This document shows, piece after piece, positions 3,577-6,161 of a DNA stretch of 6,161 nucleotides. Position 1 is the stretch's first letter. The number at the start of each line of letters is the position of its first letter. The position numbers and the translations under genes are program-made. The notes beneath the pieces were generated by a model. The model was not told the DNA's origin and searched no databases. It saw only the letters and a list, made by a program, of their open reading frames with translations. This DNA comes from Lachnospiraceae bacterium (GTDB taxonomy: Bacteria > Bacillota > Clostridia > Lachnospirales > Lachnospiraceae): positions 1 through 6,161 of the forward strand of contig DPZM01000186.1 of the NCBI GenBank assembly GCA_003535955.1, in the 5' to 3' direction.

Positions 3577-6161
3577 ATGAGAAAAAATGATCACAGGATA
3601 GCGGGAAAGATAGCCGCGGTTTTTTTGCTTACACTGTTCATGACGGTTCTGGTGCTGCACTTTAAGGTCAGGGCGGATGAATCATTGATCGCTGTCAGGA
3701 TTTATAGCAATGCACCCGGAGGGATGACTATTCCGATCGAATGCAATGATGAAACAATGATCGCAGAGTCACGTGATTCGGCGGGGAACGGCCAGTTTTA
3801 CCGGACCGGGCCGGACGGAAAGATCGGTTTTAAGATGTCTGATGATTATTATCCCCAAGATCTGAGCAGACGCGATGAAGGATACTTTTTTGCCGGATGG
3901 CAGGTTACGGGTGCAGAGTCTGCAGATGAGGGCTGTTACGAGAATCTTTCCGGCGATGTACGCTTCACGGCACAGTGGATAGGAACGGATATCAAGGACT
4001 GGACGGTTAGTACTTATAATGGAGGGTGTATCCTTACGGCCTTAGCTGGGGCGACGCATCGTGAGGAGGTTTATATTCCCAAAACCATTAATGGTCTTCC
4101 TGTCGTCGAAATGATGGATTTGCTCAAAGGGAGCAGAAAAATAAAAAAACTGTATTTACCGGAGGGTATTCCTCTTGAACCGATGATCTCGTTGGAGGGC
4201 TGTAGTGCGCTCGAACAAATAAACACTGTCGACTGGCAGGGAGAAAAGATCGAAATAAGGGATAACCGTCTGCCGGAATCCATAAAGACGATCGAAGACG
4301 GCACATTTGTCGGCACAGGCCTGGTATCCCTTACCCTGCCGGAAGTGACTGAGGTGAAGTGTGAACAGACCGGAGCATTTGAAGGATGCAGATATCTTTC
4401 GACGGTCTCGTTTTGCAAGGCTGCAAGAATAGCCGGCGGTACATTCGGAAAAATCACCAGTTGGGATCATAGGGAAAAGTGTTCCGTTACCTATCCGGGG
4501 TCAATGTCTGATCTTCCCTGGGATGCTGCCAGGTATTCTCCTGCTGTGGTCTTTGACTGTACCGACGGTTACTGCGGATGGTGCGGAGATGATTATCAGG
4601 AAGGAAGGGCATTGTATGAAGGCAGCTGTACGCACTGGAAAATGGATCTGTCCGGAAATATGATCATTGAAAGCTTTGGTGATGAAGATGACCGTGATAC
4701 TCTGTTCCGGACTCACGGGGAGGCTCAGATCATCAAAAAAGGACAATATGACCGATCTTTGATAAAAACACTGAAGATAAATCATGCATACATTATATCC
4801 AATAGAAGTTTTAGGGGTTCTACAGACCTTAACCGGGTAGAGATCAGTCCAGGTATGACAAAAATAGGTCAAGAAGCATTCGCAAATTGTTATGAACTTC
4901 AAAGTGTGAAGCTTCCGGGAAGTATTTCAGAATTAGGAATGTATTCATTTGCTGATTGTAAAAACAGTTTATATTTTGAGGGTACGAAAGCACAGTGGGA
5001 AAAGGTGAATAAAACATACCTCTGGTGTTCAAGTAGCCTTAAGATTCACGTCCGCTGCACGGTATCATTCAATGCAGCAGGACACGGCAATGCCCCGGCA
5101 TCACAGACCAACCTGTGGAGTAATGAAGACAAAGCTTTGGATCCGGGAGATCTTTTTGCTGATGATCATAATTTCACCGGCTGGTACAGTGATCAGGCCT
5201 GCACTGCAAAGTGGGATTTTGACGATCCTGTGCCGGGTGATATGACCCTTTATGCAGGATGGGACCCGGTCACAGGTCCCGAAACCATTGCTGCTCCGAC
5301 GTTTGATCCTGCCCCGGGAACGTACAGCGAGGCTGTAAATGTGACCATCTCATGCTCAACGCAGGATGCAGATATTTATTACACAACAAATGGCACAACG
5401 CCTACTGACAGCAGCTCAAAATATACGGGACCAATATCCGTTTCTGAAACCACGACAATCAAGGCTATCGCAGTTAAGAGCGGAATGACAAACAGCGAGG
5501 TTGCCACGGCGACCTATACCATCTCGACAGCTCCCACGCCTCATGAGCATTCATATACTTCTGAAGTAACCACAAAGCCGACCTGTACGGAAAAGGGCAT
5601 CAGGACTTATACCTGCTCATGCGGTGATAGTTATACGGAAGAAATCCCGGCACTGGGACATGATTATACGAGTGTGATCACTACCCAGCCTACGATTTTT
5701 ACAGAGGGCGTGATAACCTATACTTGCACCCGCTGCGACCACAGCTATACAGAGCGTGTACCAAAAGTTGACGACGGTGAAAATAAAAGCGACCTTATCA
5801 AGGATGTGACAGATGATAATGGAAATACCAAGGCAGAGGTCGGTACAAAGACCAATGAGGATGGAAGTACAGAAACCACTGTTACGATCGGTGGTCAGGA
5901 AGTGGAAAAGACAGCTACGGATGCAAACGGTAATGAGACTGTAGAAACATCCATCTGGATCGGCGGCCTTAAGAGCAGCTACACTTATACAGGCTCTGCC
6001 ATCGAGCCTTCCTTCCATGTATATGATGGCACGAAGAAGTTATCTTCCGGCAAGGACTACAGCGTAAGCTTTAAAAACAATAAAAATGCCGGTGCAACTG
6101 CCACGATCACGATAAGCTTCACGGGAAGCTATAAAGGAACAGAGCAGGAGAAGCTTAGCTT
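3577..6161 (+). CDS. Secreted multidomain BspA-like surface protein, 3'-truncated by window edge
   Basis: The frame is open from ATG 3577 to the edge, giving 861 residues with no stop. A signal peptide is visible: basic N-terminus, hydrophobic core about 12-29, likely cleavage after VRA at 33. Next come a degenerate Listeria-Bacteroides (Flg_new) repeat (about 37-136, with FFAGW and FTAQW), BspA-type leucine-rich repeats (about 140-297), a Cys-rich link (C328, C333, C336, C351), more BspA-type repeats (about 394-478, with EAFANC and YSFADC), a better Flg_new repeat (494-563, FTGWYSD and LYAGWD), a chitobiase/hexosaminidase C-terminal-like beta domain (about 572-649, IYYTTNGTTPT), two 37-residue H-x-Y repeats with close cysteines (658-731), an acidic low-complexity linker (732-791) and a beta domain (792 onwards, GKDYSVSFKNNKNAG). 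Such modules mediate adhesion or binding outside the cell. No cell-wall anchor is visible, because the C-terminus is missing. The ligand and any enzymatic activity are unknown. Confidence 0.9.
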   Translation, partial: MRKNDHRIAGKIAAVFLLTLFMTVLVLHFKVRADESLIAVRIYSNAPGGMTIPIECNDETMIAESRDSAGNGQFYRTGPDGKIGFKMSDDYYPQDLSRRDEGYFFAGWQVTGAESADEGCYENLSGDVRFTAQWIGTDIKDWTVSTYNGGCILTALAGATHREEVYIPKTINGLPVVEMMDLLKGSRKIKKLYLPEGIPLEPMISLEGCSALEQINTVDWQGEKIEIRDNRLPESIKTIEDGTFVGTGLVSLTLPEVTEVKCEQTGAFEGCRYLSTVSFCKAARIAGGTFGKITSWDHREKCSVTYPGSMSDLPWDAARYSPAVVFDCTDGYCGWCGDDYQEGRALYEGSCTHWKMDLSGNMIIESFGDEDDRDTLFRTHGEAQIIKKGQYDRSLIKTLKINHAYIISNRSFRGSTDLNRVEISPGMTKIGQEAFANCYELQSVKLPGSISELGMYSFADCKNSLYFEGTKAQWEKVNKTYLWCSSSLKIHVRCTVSFNAAGHGNAPASQTNLWSNEDKALDPGDLFADDHNFTGWYSDQACTAKWDFDDPVPGDMTLYAGWDPVTGPETIAAPTFDPAPGTYSEAVNVTISCSTQDADIYYTTNGTTPTDSSSKYTGPISVSETTTIKAIAVKSGMTNSEVATATYTISTAPTPHEHSYTSEVTTKPTCTEKGIRTYTCSCGDSYTEEIPALGHDYTSVITTQPTIFTEGVITYTCTRCDHSYTERVPKVDDGENKSDLIKDVTDDNGNTKAEVGTKTNEDGSTETTVTIGGQEVEKTATDANGNETVETSIWIGGLKSSYTYTGSAIEPSFHVYDGTKKLSSGKDYSVSFKNNKNAGATATITISFTGSYKGTEQEKLS
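5548..5769 (+). repeat. Two tandem 37-residue H-x-Y / Cys repeats inside the surface protein
   Basis: Unit one spans 5548-5658 and unit two 5659-5769. Both follow the pattern H-x-Y-T-S ... T-T-x-P-T ... T-Y-T-C ... S-Y-T-E. Unit one has C670, C680 and C682. Unit two has C717 and C720 but carries isoleucine where unit one has C670. The repeats are similar in protein but diverged in DNA, so they are old. The paired cysteines could bind metal or form disulfides outside the cell. Confidence 0.75.

Noticed and set aside
3123..3660. Minus-strand open frames opposite the second two-helix protein gene
   Set aside because: The + strand frame has a perfect ribosome binding site and a clear paralogue in the window, and the minus frames show no recognisable protein.
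4071..6018. Several 100- to 133-aa minus-strand open frames
   Set aside because: All lie within the continuous + strand surface protein frame with clear domains and show no coding features of their own.
1..6161. CRISPR array, tRNA or rRNA genes, insertion sequence or prophage genes
   Set aside because: No regularly spaced direct repeats, no tRNA- or rRNA-like structure, and no transposase, integrase or terminal inverted repeats were seen.

Overview
The window reads as chromosomal DNA of a Gram-positive anaerobe of the Firmicutes, most likely Lachnospiraceae (Butyrivibrio-like). The reasons are moderate GC content, strong AGGAGG-type ribosome binding sites, compact intrinsic terminators, and above all a large secreted protein built from BspA-type leucine-rich repeats, Listeria-Bacteroides repeats and Cys-rich H-x-Y repeats, a combination typical of that family's surface proteins. 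The taxonomic call is inference from protein style, not from a marker gene.

Layout, all on the + strand. (1) 1-422: the C-terminal part of cysteine synthase (cysK), closed by an intrinsic terminator at 454-492. (2) 493-769: a gene-free stretch with a sigma-A-like promoter (601-629), a leader with tiny ORFs, one of them a 14-codon ORF with a good ribosome binding site, and a strong terminator hairpin (721-756) lying between that promoter and the next gene. (3) 770-3054: four tightly overlapping genes, an ECF-type sigma factor, a 107-aa two-helix membrane protein, a 262-aa polytopic membrane protein of unknown function, and a PrsW-like intramembrane metalloprotease, closed by a terminator at 3093-3118. 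(4) 3239 to the window end: a second unit with a 110-aa paralogue of the two-helix protein followed by a secreted multidomain surface protein of at least 861 residues that runs off the edge.

Reading of the system: the four-gene cassette resembles the logic of Bacillus SigW-RsiW-PrsW, where a membrane anti-sigma factor is cleaved by PrsW to free the sigma factor. Here the protease gene lies in the same operon as the sigma factor, and the obvious anti-sigma candidate (1323-1646) has two membrane helices and no zinc-type anti-sigma motif. Its paralogue sits just upstream of the surface protein gene, so the second unit is a plausible target or partner of the first. This circuit is inferred from gene order, overlaps and motifs; no direct target is proven by the sequence. 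A possible transcription attenuator before the sigma gene would add a second layer of control.
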